Shown in pieces: positions 9,353 through 16,686 of a DNA stretch of 64,000 nt (position 1 is the stretch's first letter; each line of letters opens with the position of its first letter). Under the pieces are notes generated by a model. The model had not been told where the DNA came from, ran no database searches, and saw only the letters and a list, made by a program, of their open reading frames with translations. Origin of the DNA: Chromatiales bacterium (GTDB taxonomy: Bacteria > Pseudomonadota > Gammaproteobacteria > SpSt-1174); NCBI GenBank assembly GCA_014762505.1, contig JABURS010000041.1, forward strand, positions 1-64,000, in the 5' to 3' direction. The translations under genes were made by a program, and so were the position numbers.

Positions 9353-10260
9353 CCGCGCCGGATGACGGTCGTCCCCGCCTCTGGTACACGCGCCGCGATG
9401 GCGAGGTGCGTGGGCCGTTCCCGCTGGCGGTCATCCAGAACCACATCCTGCTCGGTCGCATCCATGATCAGGACGAGCTGAGCAGCGACGGCATGCACTG
9501 GCGAGCGCTGGAGCAGCATCCGGAGCTGATCCCCGAGGTGATGCGCCACGTCGAGACCCCGGAGGCCCGCGAGGCGCTGCGGCTGGCGCGGCTGCGGGCC
9601 GACGAACGACGTGGACACGATCGTCGATCGGAGGCGGCCCCGGGCCCTGGTGAGCGGCGCGAGGCCGAACGCCGTCGTCCGGAGACCGTGGAGACGGTAC
9701 AGCACCGCCTGCTGGCCGAGGAGCTGACCGAGGCCCGCCGCTTCGAGGGCCTGCAGCGCCTGGGCCCCCTGCCGGTGCTGGGTATCGTGCTGGGTGCCCT
9801 GGTGCTGATCGGTCTGTTCTTTTGGCTGGCGCCGGCCCCGAGCGAACAGGCGGTGGTGGACTGTCGTGCGCCGGCCGCCGCGGGGGTGAACTGGCGCTAC
9901 TGCAACAAGGCCGGGGCCGACCTGGCGGGTGCCGACCTGCGCGGGGCCGATCTCAGCAACACGGTGCTGGTGGGGGTGGACCTGCGTGGCGCACGCCTGG
10001 CCGGGGCCGATCTGCGCTATGCCGACCTGTCCGCCGCCCGCCTGGCGGGCGCCGATCTGGCCGGTGCGGACCTCACCGGTGCCGTGGCCACGGGTGCCGA
10101 TCTCTCCACGGCGGACCTCAACCAGGCCAACCTCTCCTTCGCCAACCTCAGCCAGGCCGGCCTCGCCGGTGCCCACCTGGCCGGGGCCCGCCTGCACCGG
10201 GCCATCTGGGTGGACGGACGGGTCTGCGGCAGTGACGCGGTGGGCGATTGCGCCCGCTGA
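9349..10260 (+). CDS. GYF_2 / membrane / pentapeptide-repeat protein
   Basis: The 303-residue protein has three parts. Residues 10-65 are a GYF_2 (DUF4339) domain (LWYTRRDGEVRGPFPLAVI). A charged linker is followed by one membrane helix at about 140-161. Residues 185-290 are pentapeptide repeats of the A(D/N)LxG type that should form a right-handed beta-helix. Cysteines at 172 and 185 precede the helix and cysteines at 293 and 301 follow it. This is exactly the 13- and 8-residue spacing found in the pentapeptide protein at 11502-12287. The charge pattern suggests the GYF part is cytoplasmic and the beta-helix periplasmic, where disulfides could form. It is translationally coupled to the yihY-like gene (ATGA). 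Confidence 0.82.
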   Translation: MTAPDDGRPRLWYTRRDGEVRGPFPLAVIQNHILLGRIHDQDELSSDGMHWRALEQHPELIPEVMRHVETPEAREALRLARLRADERRGHDRRSEAAPGPGERREAERRRPETVETVQHRLLAEELTEARRFEGLQRLGPLPVLGIVLGALVLIGLFFWLAPAPSEQAVVDCRAPAAAGVNWRYCNKAGADLAGADLRGADLSNTVLVGVDLRGARLAGADLRYADLSAARLAGADLAGADLTGAVATGADLSTADLNQANLSFANLSQAGLAGAHLAGARLHRAIWVDGRVCGSDAVGDCAR

Positions 10261-10288
10261 CACGCCAATAACCCGTTGATTTTTGTGA

Positions 10289-10316
10289 TTGAATTGTCGG
10301 CAGTCTCTTCTAGGCT
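10289..10316 (+). promoter_or_regulatory. sigma-70 promoter candidate
   Basis: TTGAAT (10289-10294) and TAGGCT (10311-10316) are separated by 16 bases, in an AT-richer patch upstream of the 98-residue gene at 10359. The expected start of transcription, near 10323, leaves a leader of about 35 bases. Confidence 0.45.
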
Positions 10317-10358
10317 TGAGGGTGAACACACGTTTCACCGATGCACAGGAGGTGTCGC

Positions 10359-10655
10359 ATGAACGACAGAGAACTCAACCAGCGTTGTGTCGAGCTGATG
10401 CAGAACCCGGACGTGATGAACCACATGTGGCATCCGCGCATGTTCTGGGAGACCCGCATGAAGGACAACCCGACACCGGATGAGCTGGTCGACCCGAAGG
10501 TGGACCTGCTGGAGCTCGAGGTGATGCTCGCCGAGGTGGCGCACGTACCCTCGGCCTGCGCCGCCGAACTGGAACGGCGTGAACCCGGTCGTGCCGACCT
10601 GATCCGGCACATGATCCGTCGCGGCGACATGCCCTATCTGCATCGGCCGCATTAG
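10359..10655 (+). CDS. conserved small acidic protein, unknown
   Basis: I do not recognise the family. The 98-residue soluble protein starts MNDRELNQRCVELMQNPDVM and is rich in Met, Glu and Asp. It has no signal peptide or membrane helix and only two cysteines. A strong ribosome site (AGGAGGTG) lies seven bases before the ATG at 10359, which argues for real expression; the track start at 10341 ignores it. It has its own promoter candidate and is followed by a strong hairpin, so it is probably a single-gene transcript. Confidence 0.65.
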   Translation: MNDRELNQRCVELMQNPDVMNHMWHPRMFWETRMKDNPTPDELVDPKVDLLELEVMLAEVAHVPSACAAELERREPGRADLIRHMIRRGDMPYLHRPH

Positions 10656-10696
10656 GCCAGCATGGCCCGGCCATCTGTCGGGCACGTCACAGACCG

Positions 10697-10728
10697 GGCC
10701 CGGGGTCTCCCCCCGGGCCTGTTTCGTT
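10697..10728 (+). terminator. rho-independent-like terminator
   Basis: GGCCCGGGG (10697-10705) pairs perfectly with CCCCGGGCC (10711-10719) across a 5-base loop and is followed by TGTTTCGTTT. It would end transcription of the 98-residue gene. Confidence 0.65.
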
Positions 10729-10833
10729 TGATGAATCTGACTGCTGCGTCACATCGCCCGTCGCAGGGCCTGCTATGTTTGCCGCAGCAGGCGCGACGGG
10801 GGGTTGCGCCGCTTTCACTGCAAGGAGATCGAC

Positions 10834-11436
10834 ATGATGATGCGAGTGCTGATGCTGGCGCTGCTGCTGGGCCTGACCCAGGCCGTATGGGCCGACAACC
10901 ACGGCGAGGCACCGATGGCGCCGATGGCGGAAGATACCGACGTCGAGGCGGCCGCCGAACCGGGTGCCGAACCGACCATGGCCGCGAGCACCGGGTCGGT
11001 GGCCCGCGCCCGGTTCACCTCGGCGGTGGACAACCGCGAGCCGGTGGACGACCTGAGCCGTGTGGAGAACGACATCCGCACGGTGTATTTCTTCACCGAG
11101 CTGATGGACATGGACGGCCAGACGGTCATCCATCGCTGGCGTTATGACGGCAACGTGATGGCCGAGGTGGACTTCGCCGTGGGCGGGCCGCGCTGGCGCG
11201 TGAGTTCCAGCAAGAACCTGCTGCCCGAGTGGACCGGCACCTGGGAGGTGGACGTGCTCAACGCCAATGGCGAGGTGGTCGAGACGCGCAGTTTCGACTA
11301 TGTGGAAGCCCCGGCAGCGCCTGCCCCCGCGGAGAGCACCCCGGTGGAGGACGCGGCGTCGGACCAGCCGGTAACGGAGGAGTCGACTGACTCGGCCCCC
11401 GCGGAGGCCGCGCCGGCAGCCGGCGAAGGGCAGTAG
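10834..11436 (+). CDS. exported DUF2914 protein
   Basis: The 200-residue protein has a signal peptide (MMMRVLMLALLLGLTQAVWA) and an acidic Ala/Glu/Pro-rich stretch. A DUF2914 domain follows at about 50-155, recognised by ARFTSAVDNREPVDDL, RTVYFFTEL, VIHRWRYDG and WRVSSSKNLLPEWTGTW. The tail (155-200) is low-complexity Pro/Ala/Glu/Ser. It is probably periplasmic; the domain function is unknown. The ATG at 10834 follows AAGGAGATCGAC, a good ribosome site. It converges on the pentapeptide gene across a perfect 17-bp stem. Confidence 0.8.
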   Translation: MMMRVLMLALLLGLTQAVWADNHGEAPMAPMAEDTDVEAAAEPGAEPTMAASTGSVARARFTSAVDNREPVDDLSRVENDIRTVYFFTELMDMDGQTVIHRWRYDGNVMAEVDFAVGGPRWRVSSSKNLLPEWTGTWEVDVLNANGEVVETRSFDYVEAPAAPAPAESTPVEDAASDQPVTEESTDSAPAEAAPAAGEGQ

Positions 11437-11461
11437 ATCGCCCCCCGCCAATCCGCATGCC

Positions 11462-11497
11462 ACGCAGACAGGGCGCCCACGGGCGCCCTGTCTGCGT
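11462..11497. terminator. bidirectional hairpin terminator
   Basis: Seventeen bases (ACGCAGACAGGGCGCCC, 11462-11478) are repeated as a perfect inverse complement at 11481-11497 with a 2-base loop. It lies between two convergent genes and can serve both. T runs are minimal. Confidence 0.7.
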
Positions 11498-11501
11498 CTG
11501 G

Positions 11502-12287
11502 CTAGTCGCAGTGGCCGCGCGAGCCGGGGCGGCAGCGCTGGCGGTCCACCCACAGGGTGGAGTCGAGGATGGCGTCGTCGAAGCGCGCGCCGTCGATGCG
11601 GGCGTTGACCAGCGTGGCCTCGGTGAGGTCGGCGCCGGTCAGGTCGGCATAGAGCAGCGAGGCCTGCTCGAGGCGTGCGCGCCGGGCCTGGATGCCGCGC
11701 AGGCTGGCATCCTCCAGGCTGGCCCGGTCGAGGCGTGCCTGGCCGAGGCGGGCGCCGTCCAGCCGCGCCCCGTCCAGCCGGGCACGCGAGAGATTGGCGT
11801 GCGTCAGGTCGGTGTCGCTGAGGTCGGCCCGGCTGAGGTCGGTGGTGTAGAGCGAGGCCTCGGTCAGGCGGGCGCCGACCAGGGTCGTATCCTGCATGGG
11901 TGCGCCGTCGAAGCGGGCGCCGCTGAGGTCGGCACCGCTGAGGTCGGCACCGGTCAGGCGGGTGCCGACCAGGTTGGCCTTCACCATGCGCGCGCCACCC
12001 AGTTGCGCCTCCTCCAGGCTGCCCAGGGTGAAGTCCACTCCGTCGAGGATGGCGTCGCGCAGGTCGGCACCGGCAAGATTGCTGCGCATCATGACGGCGC
12101 CGCGCAGGTTGACGCCGCGCAGGTCGCGCCCGGCGAAGTCGCAGCCGATCCAGAGCACGCGTGGAGCGGGCGGGTCGTCGCAGCCGGCCATGGCCGGTGC
12201 AGCTGCCAGCAGGGTCAGCAGACCGAGCAGGGGGATGAGGATGTCGCGCGACGTCGTGCGCGGGCCTGTGGTATAGATGCTCGCCAT
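11502..12287 (-). CDS. exported pentapeptide-repeat protein
   Basis: The 261-residue protein has an N-terminal signal sequence (hydrophobic at 17-34, ending AMAGC). About forty pentapeptide repeats of the A(D/R)L type then fill residues 50-245. Cleavage could be by signal peptidase I after AMA, or it could be a lipoprotein at C36 although the lipobox MAGC is poor. Cysteine pairs C36/C49 and C252/C260 flank the beta-helix with the same spacing as in the protein at 9349, and both end in a WVDxxxC...GxC cap, so the two are paralogues. The role is unknown; gyrase protection is unlikely for an exported protein. The start codon overlaps that of marC. Confidence 0.82.
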   Translation of the reverse strand: MASIYTTGPRTTSRDILIPLLGLLTLLAAAPAMAGCDDPPAPRVLWIGCDFAGRDLRGVNLRGAVMMRSNLAGADLRDAILDGVDFTLGSLEEAQLGGARMVKANLVGTRLTGADLSGADLSGARFDGAPMQDTTLVGARLTEASLYTTDLSRADLSDTDLTHANLSRARLDGARLDGARLGQARLDRASLEDASLRGIQARRARLEQASLLYADLTGADLTEATLVNARIDGARFDDAILDSTLWVDRQRCRPGSRGHCD

Positions 12288-12288
12288 G
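12269..12288 (+). promoter_or_regulatory. extended -10 promoter, possibly leaderless
   Basis: TGGTATAGA (12269-12277) is an extended -10 element (TGn plus TATAGA), with no good -35. The predicted transcription start, 7-9 bases downstream, falls on the ATG at 12286, so the MarC mRNA may be leaderless. No Shine-Dalgarno sequence precedes the ATG. CCATGG at 12284-12289 contains the start codons of both divergent genes. Confidence 0.4.
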
Positions 12289-12918
12289 GACATGCTGCTT
12301 GCCAATTTCATCCTGTTGTTCATCGTCGTCGATCCCATCGGCGTGGCGGCGGTGTTCACCGGCCTGTCGGTGGGCATGACCCGTGCCGCGCAGCGCCGCG
12401 CCGCCCTGCAGGGGGTGCTGGTGGCGCTGGGCATGCTGCTGCTCTTCTTCCTCGTCGGCGAACGGCTGCTCGACTGGCTGGGTATCGGTATCCCGGCCTT
12501 TCGCGTCGCCGGCGGCATCCTGCTGTTCCTGCTCGCCATCGACATGGTGCTGGTGCGCGATTCGGCGCTGCGCACGGCCACCGATTCCGAGCGTGACGAG
12601 GCGGCCACCCGCGGTGACATCTCCGTGTTTCCGCTGGCCTTTCCCCTGCTCGCCGGGCCGGGTGCCCTGACCACGGTGCTGCTGCTGGCCTCGCAGGGCC
12701 ACGCGCTGTTCGACTACCTGGCCCTGACCGGCGTGGTGGTGACCGTGCTGCTGCTGGCCCTGCTGGCCCTGTTGCTGGCGCCGCGGCTGATGCACGCGCT
12801 GGGCGCCACGGGCGTCAACGTCGTCAACCGCGTGCTGGGCCTGATTCTCGCCGCCCTGGCGGCGCAGTACGTGCTGGACGGCCTGGTCGCCGTCTTCCCC
12901 GGCATCGCCACAGCCTGA
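12286..12918 (+). CDS. MarC family membrane protein
   Basis: The 210-residue protein has six predicted membrane helices. The MarC hallmarks are present: LLFIVVDPIGVAAVF near the N-terminus and the second-half repeat FPLAFPLLAGPGALTTVLLL. MarC (UPF0056) proteins were named for multiple antibiotic resistance but that link was withdrawn; the transported substrate is unknown. Starts at 12277, 12286 and 12292 are all in frame. I prefer 12286 because of the promoter position. It is divergent from the pentapeptide gene and shares a CCATGG with it. Confidence 0.85.
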   Translation: MDMLLANFILLFIVVDPIGVAAVFTGLSVGMTRAAQRRAALQGVLVALGMLLLFFLVGERLLDWLGIGIPAFRVAGGILLFLLAIDMVLVRDSALRTATDSERDEAATRGDISVFPLAFPLLAGPGALTTVLLLASQGHALFDYLALTGVVVTVLLLALLALLLAPRLMHALGATGVNVVNRVLGLILAALAAQYVLDGLVAVFPGIATA

Positions 12919-12942
12919 ACCTTCCTCGGGTCGGTTCTTCCC

Positions 12943-13707
12943 TCAGCAATCGTTGGTGGTACAGACCACCCAGGGCGCGTTCGTGCCCAGGGCGTCCTGG
13001 TGTGCCTGCGCGTATTCCCGGGCGGCAGCCCGCGAGGAAAAGCCGTAGATGCGCACGCGGTAACGGAGCATCCCCGCGACCTCGGCGGGGCTGACCCGCG
13101 CCGGGATGCCTGCGGCCTGCAGGCGGCGCGCCTCGCGCTCGGCGTCGCCGGCCGTGGCGAGCGAGGCGGCCTGCAGGGCCCAGGGGCCGTTGCCCAGGGT
13201 AGCGGCGGGCGTGGCGGCGGGGGGCGCTGTGGGGGTGGCGCTGGGCGTGGCCGCCGGCTGGCTGCTGCCCGGCAGGGCGGCCGACCAGGCCTCGGCACGC
13301 GCCCGGCTCACCGGCAGGGCCGGGGTGGGGGCGGTATCACCACGGGCCTCGACGAAGGTCATGGGCAGGTCCAGTGACACGCGCCCGCTGGTCGGGTGGT
13401 CGATGTGGCCGCGGCCCTCGATGAGCCAGAAGCTCACGCGCTCGCCCTCGGCCCGCAGCCAGGCCCGTCCCTGTGTCAGTTCGGCGCGCAGGCGCGGCGT
13501 GTCGATGGTCACCGGGGCATTGCGGGTGGAGAGCTCCACGATGCCGCGGGTCAGCGTCAGCGCGCGCGCGTCCGGCTGCGCCGCGGCCTGCGTACCGTCG
13601 GCCTGCTGGATATGGGTATCGGCATCCCAGTCGTGGGTTTGCAGGGCGGCGACCGGGGCGGTCGCCAGCAGGAGACAGGACAGGCAGCTCAGGCGGAGGG
13701 TGCGCAC
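12943..13707 (-). CDS. exported SPOR-domain protein
   Basis: With the GTG start at 13707 the product is 254 residues: a signal peptide (VRTLRLSCLSCLLLATAPVAA), an unknown middle part, a Pro/Ala/Thr linker and a C-terminal SPOR domain. The SPOR part (about 180-254) is recognisable by WALQAASLATAGDAEREARRL and YRVRIYGFSSRAAAREYAQ. SPOR domains bind denuded septal peptidoglycan, so a periplasmic cell-wall role is likely. An ATG at 13782 overlapping the histidine kinase stop (ATGA) would add 25 residues before the signal peptide. I prefer the GTG, which has AAAGAGAGAATC upstream. Confidence 0.75.
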   Translation of the reverse strand: MRTLRLSCLSCLLLATAPVAALQTHDWDADTHIQQADGTQAAAQPDARALTLTRGIVELSTRNAPVTIDTPRLRAELTQGRAWLRAEGERVSFWLIEGRGHIDHPTSGRVSLDLPMTFVEARGDTAPTPALPVSRARAEAWSAALPGSSQPAATPSATPTAPPAATPAATLGNGPWALQAASLATAGDAEREARRLQAAGIPARVSPAEVAGMLRYRVRIYGFSSRAAAREYAQAHQDALGTNAPWVVCTTNDC

Positions 13708-13778
13708 GATTCTCTCTTTCGCATGGGGCAAAGCGGCATTGTCGATGAAGACTCCGACCCTGGCAAACCGGCGGGGTT

Positions 13779-15530
13779 TCATGGCCCGACGACGGGCAGG
13801 TCGATGTGGAAGGTCGTGCCCTTGCCCGGGGTGCTCTCGAAGTCGATCCGTCCACCCATCTGCTCGATGACACTCTTGGTGAGGTTGAGCCCCAGCCCGG
13901 TGCCGCCGCGTTGCCGGGTGCTGGAGGCGTCGCCCTGGGCGAACCGCTGGAACACGCGCGGGCGAAAGGCCGGATCGATGCCGGGTCCATGGTCGCGCAC
14001 ATGGATGCGCACGATGCTGCCGTGTCGGCTGGCGCCCACCTCCACCGTGCTGTCCGGCGGGGAGAACTTGATGGCGTTGGACAGCAGGTTGGCCATGGCC
14101 TGCTGCAGGCGGTCCGGGTCGGCGAAGAGGGTCAGGCCGGGGGCGTGGTCGTGGAGTGCCAGTCCGACCCCGGCGGATTCCGCCAGGGGCTGGTGGGTGG
14201 CCAGTACCTCGTGCAGGAAATCGTCCAGCGGAATGTCGCGCGGGGTGAAGGCCAGCTTGCCCGACTCCAGTTTCTGCAGGTCCAGCAGGTCGTTGATGAG
14301 AAAGACCAGGCGGTTGCAGTTGCGCTGGGCGATGTCCAGCAGCTCTGCCTGCTGACCGCCCCCACCGGCCTGGTCGATCAGGCCGAGCGCACCCCGGATG
14401 GCGGTGAGCGGGGTGCGCAGTTCGTGACTGACGCTGGAGACGAACTCGTCCTTGAGGCGTTCGGCGCGCAGACGCTCGGTGACATCCTCGGCGGTGCCGA
14501 CCAGGGCCGTGAGCGGTTCGCCCTCGCGCAGCGGCGTGACGGCAAACTGCAGGGTTCGGGGCTGCCCGTCGGGGCGACGGATCTCGAGCAGGCGGTGCGT
14601 CACCTGTTCGCCCTCGCGCAGGATGCGCCAGAGGTCGTCCAGGCGCTCGGCCTGCTGGGCCGGTGCGAACAGGCGGTCGAAGCGCTGGCCGAGGAGCGTG
14701 TCGGCGGTGTGGCCCGTGATGTGTTCCATGGCCCGGTTGACGTGGGTGAAGCATCCCTCGCGATCCAGGCTGAAGATTGCGTCGGAGGCATTGTCCATAA
14801 TGGTGGAGAGCAGCCGGTTGCTGTCGCGCAGCTCGCCCTCCTTGCGCGTGAGGGCGGTGAGCTTCTCCGAGAGCAGCCGGTTGGTGTCGCGCAGTTCGTC
14901 GCGGGAGCGCGCGAGTTCCTCGAGCAGTCGGTCCTTGTCATGGCGCAGGCGCAGGGCCTCGGTGAGCGTGGTATTGAGCCGCGCCGAGGTGACCAGCAGC
15001 GCCCCCAGGTAGACCAGCGTCAGCAGGCCGAGGAAGGCGTGGATCTGGCTCTCCTGCAGGAACAGCAGCAGCGCCAGGGGAGGCAGCATGGGCAGGGCGT
15101 AGGCGAGATAGGCGGCGCGTACGGAGGAGAGGAAGGTGATGCCGCCGGCCGACATGCCGGCGATGACGATGAGCAGCACCATCTGGTGGGGCACGCTCGC
15201 GGACGGGAACAGCAGCGCGGCGCCCGTGCCCCAGGCCGCACCGGACAGGGCGGCGCCGATGACGTAGTCGCGGGTCCAGCGCCGCAGGGGGAGACGATCC
15301 CGGTCGCGTCGCCAGGACCCGACCAGGACCCAGCGAGTAAGGGTGATGACCGTCATGCCGGCAACCCAGGCCAGGATCTCGGCCGGCGGCTGTACCGGCC
15401 AGAGGACGGTGGCCAGGATGACCGTATTGATGAGCGTGGCGATGAAGCCGGTCCTGGCCTGTTCGTAGAGCAGGCGGGTCTGGGACGCCAAGATCGCGTA
15501 CTGCACGCCGGGGCTCGGGGCATCGTCCAT
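13779..15530 (-). CDS. membrane-bound PAS sensor histidine kinase
   Basis: The 583-residue protein has about six membrane helices in residues 25-185, a coiled coil (190-245) and a PAS domain (about 246-350). The kinase core follows: HisKA with SHELRTPLTAIRG (phosphoacceptor His 369) and a HATPase domain with N-box NLLSNAIKFSP, G1 DHGPGID and G2 GGTGLGLNL. No receiver domain or adjacent response regulator is present, so it is an orphan kinase and its partner is unknown. The ATG at 15530 is preferred over an upstream TTG at 15584 that would overlap the lipocalin stop. Confidence 0.85.
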   Translation of the reverse strand: MDDAPSPGVQYAILASQTRLLYEQARTGFIATLINTVILATVLWPVQPPAEILAWVAGMTVITLTRWVLVGSWRRDRDRLPLRRWTRDYVIGAALSGAAWGTGAALLFPSASVPHQMVLLIVIAGMSAGGITFLSSVRAAYLAYALPMLPPLALLLFLQESQIHAFLGLLTLVYLGALLVTSARLNTTLTEALRLRHDKDRLLEELARSRDELRDTNRLLSEKLTALTRKEGELRDSNRLLSTIMDNASDAIFSLDREGCFTHVNRAMEHITGHTADTLLGQRFDRLFAPAQQAERLDDLWRILREGEQVTHRLLEIRRPDGQPRTLQFAVTPLREGEPLTALVGTAEDVTERLRAERLKDEFVSSVSHELRTPLTAIRGALGLIDQAGGGGQQAELLDIAQRNCNRLVFLINDLLDLQKLESGKLAFTPRDIPLDDFLHEVLATHQPLAESAGVGLALHDHAPGLTLFADPDRLQQAMANLLSNAIKFSPPDSTVEVGASRHGSIVRIHVRDHGPGIDPAFRPRVFQRFAQGDASSTRQRGGTGLGLNLTKSVIEQMGGRIDFESTPGKGTTFHIDLPVVGP

Positions 15531-15580
15531 GGTGGGGTCGTTCTCGGTTTGGGGGTCGTGTGGTTGGCGGCTCGTCCGGG

Positions 15581-16684
15581 TCAATCGTAACCCGCCAGCT
15601 CCACATAGCCCATCCCGATCGGCTCGCCCCGGGTATCGAGGACGTCCACCGCCCCCTCCCAGTAGCGCACGCTGAGGGCCATCTCCTGGTCATCCAGTAC
15701 CGGCCGGATGCGCCAGGTCTCGCCGTTCACGGTCAGCTGCCATTCCACCGGATAGCGACGACCATCCGCGGCCTGCCAGTGACGCAGGGGGGCGAGGGTC
15801 ACGTCTGTCGCCTGCAGGCGGCGGTAGCTGCCGTCGGCGGCGACCAGGCTGCCGGCGCTGGCCGGGTCGGTGCCGCCGTCGAGCCGGCGCAGGCGGTAGT
15901 ACATGAGTTCGCGCCCGTCATCGAGCTGCAGGGCGAACCAGTCCCAGCCGGCCTGGTCGTCCGCCAGGGCGCTGGTGCTCCACTCGCGGTCCATCCAGGC
16001 CCGGCCGGCGACGGCCAGACGCCGCTCGCCCAGGCGCAGCTCGCCGGCGGCGGCCAGGCGCGGCAGGGAGTAGTAGTACGAGGCATTGCCCGGGTCGGCA
16101 CTCTTCTGGCTGAGTCCGGCCTCGCCCTGCAGCACGGGGGGCTTTTGCGGCGAGAGGTCCAGCGAGAGGGCGTAGTCGCCGGCGTCCAGTGACAGGTGCC
16201 AGTGACCGGGGCGTGCCGGGTCGGCCCCCAGGCGCCAGTCCTCCAGCCACACGGCCAGCGGCTGGGCGCGGGCGCCGGCCAGCCCGGCTGCACCCCGGGC
16301 GAAGCGTTCGGCCGCGTGGTGCTGCCCGCCGGGCACGTCGGTGATGGCAAAATGCGCCATCCACACGTCACGGGTGCGCCAGGCGCTGTCGTCGGCGACC
16401 GCCGGTGCCAGGGCGAAGCGGAAGAAGGTGACCTGGAAGCCGTAGCGTCCCCCGGCCGGATCCCGGAGGTTGCCGGTGAGGTACCACCACTCCGTCTGGT
16501 AGTCCGGGTGGGGGCCGTGGTCAGCCGGGAAGCGGAACTCGCGGGGCGCTTGGGCGCGGGCGAAGGCGGGGTCCGGCGTGCCGCCCAGCAGGTCGCGGGC
16601 GCGCAGCGGCCCGTCGTCCGGCTCGCCGGCGGGGCCGCAGCCGGTCAGCAGGGCGGCGCAGAGCAGCAGCAGGGACAGGCGCAT
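15581..16684 (-). CDS. AttH/CrtC-like lipocalin-fold lipoprotein
   Basis: The 367-residue protein begins with a lipoprotein signal (lipobox LLTGC). The AttH/carotenoid-1,2-hydratase-like fold is shown by FPADHGPHPDYQTEWWYLTG, RAWMDREWSTS and DWFALQLDDGRELMYYRLR. The family consists of two lipocalin-like beta-barrels. Enzymes such as CrtC hydrate carotenoids, but members beside ABC permeases, as here, have no known activity. The ATG at 16684 sits 7 bases after GGAGG; the ATG at 16690 is too close to it. It follows the permease with overlapping stop/start regions, so it is one operon. Confidence 0.85.
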   Translation of the reverse strand: MRLSLLLLCAALLTGCGPAGEPDDGPLRARDLLGGTPDPAFARAQAPREFRFPADHGPHPDYQTEWWYLTGNLRDPAGGRYGFQVTFFRFALAPAVADDSAWRTRDVWMAHFAITDVPGGQHHAAERFARGAAGLAGARAQPLAVWLEDWRLGADPARPGHWHLSLDAGDYALSLDLSPQKPPVLQGEAGLSQKSADPGNASYYYSLPRLAAAGELRLGERRLAVAGRAWMDREWSTSALADDQAGWDWFALQLDDGRELMYYRLRRLDGGTDPASAGSLVAADGSYRRLQATDVTLAPLRHWQAADGRRYPVEWQLTVNGETWRIRPVLDDQEMALSVRYWEGAVDVLDTRGEPIGMGYVELAGYD

Positions 16685-16686
16685 GT

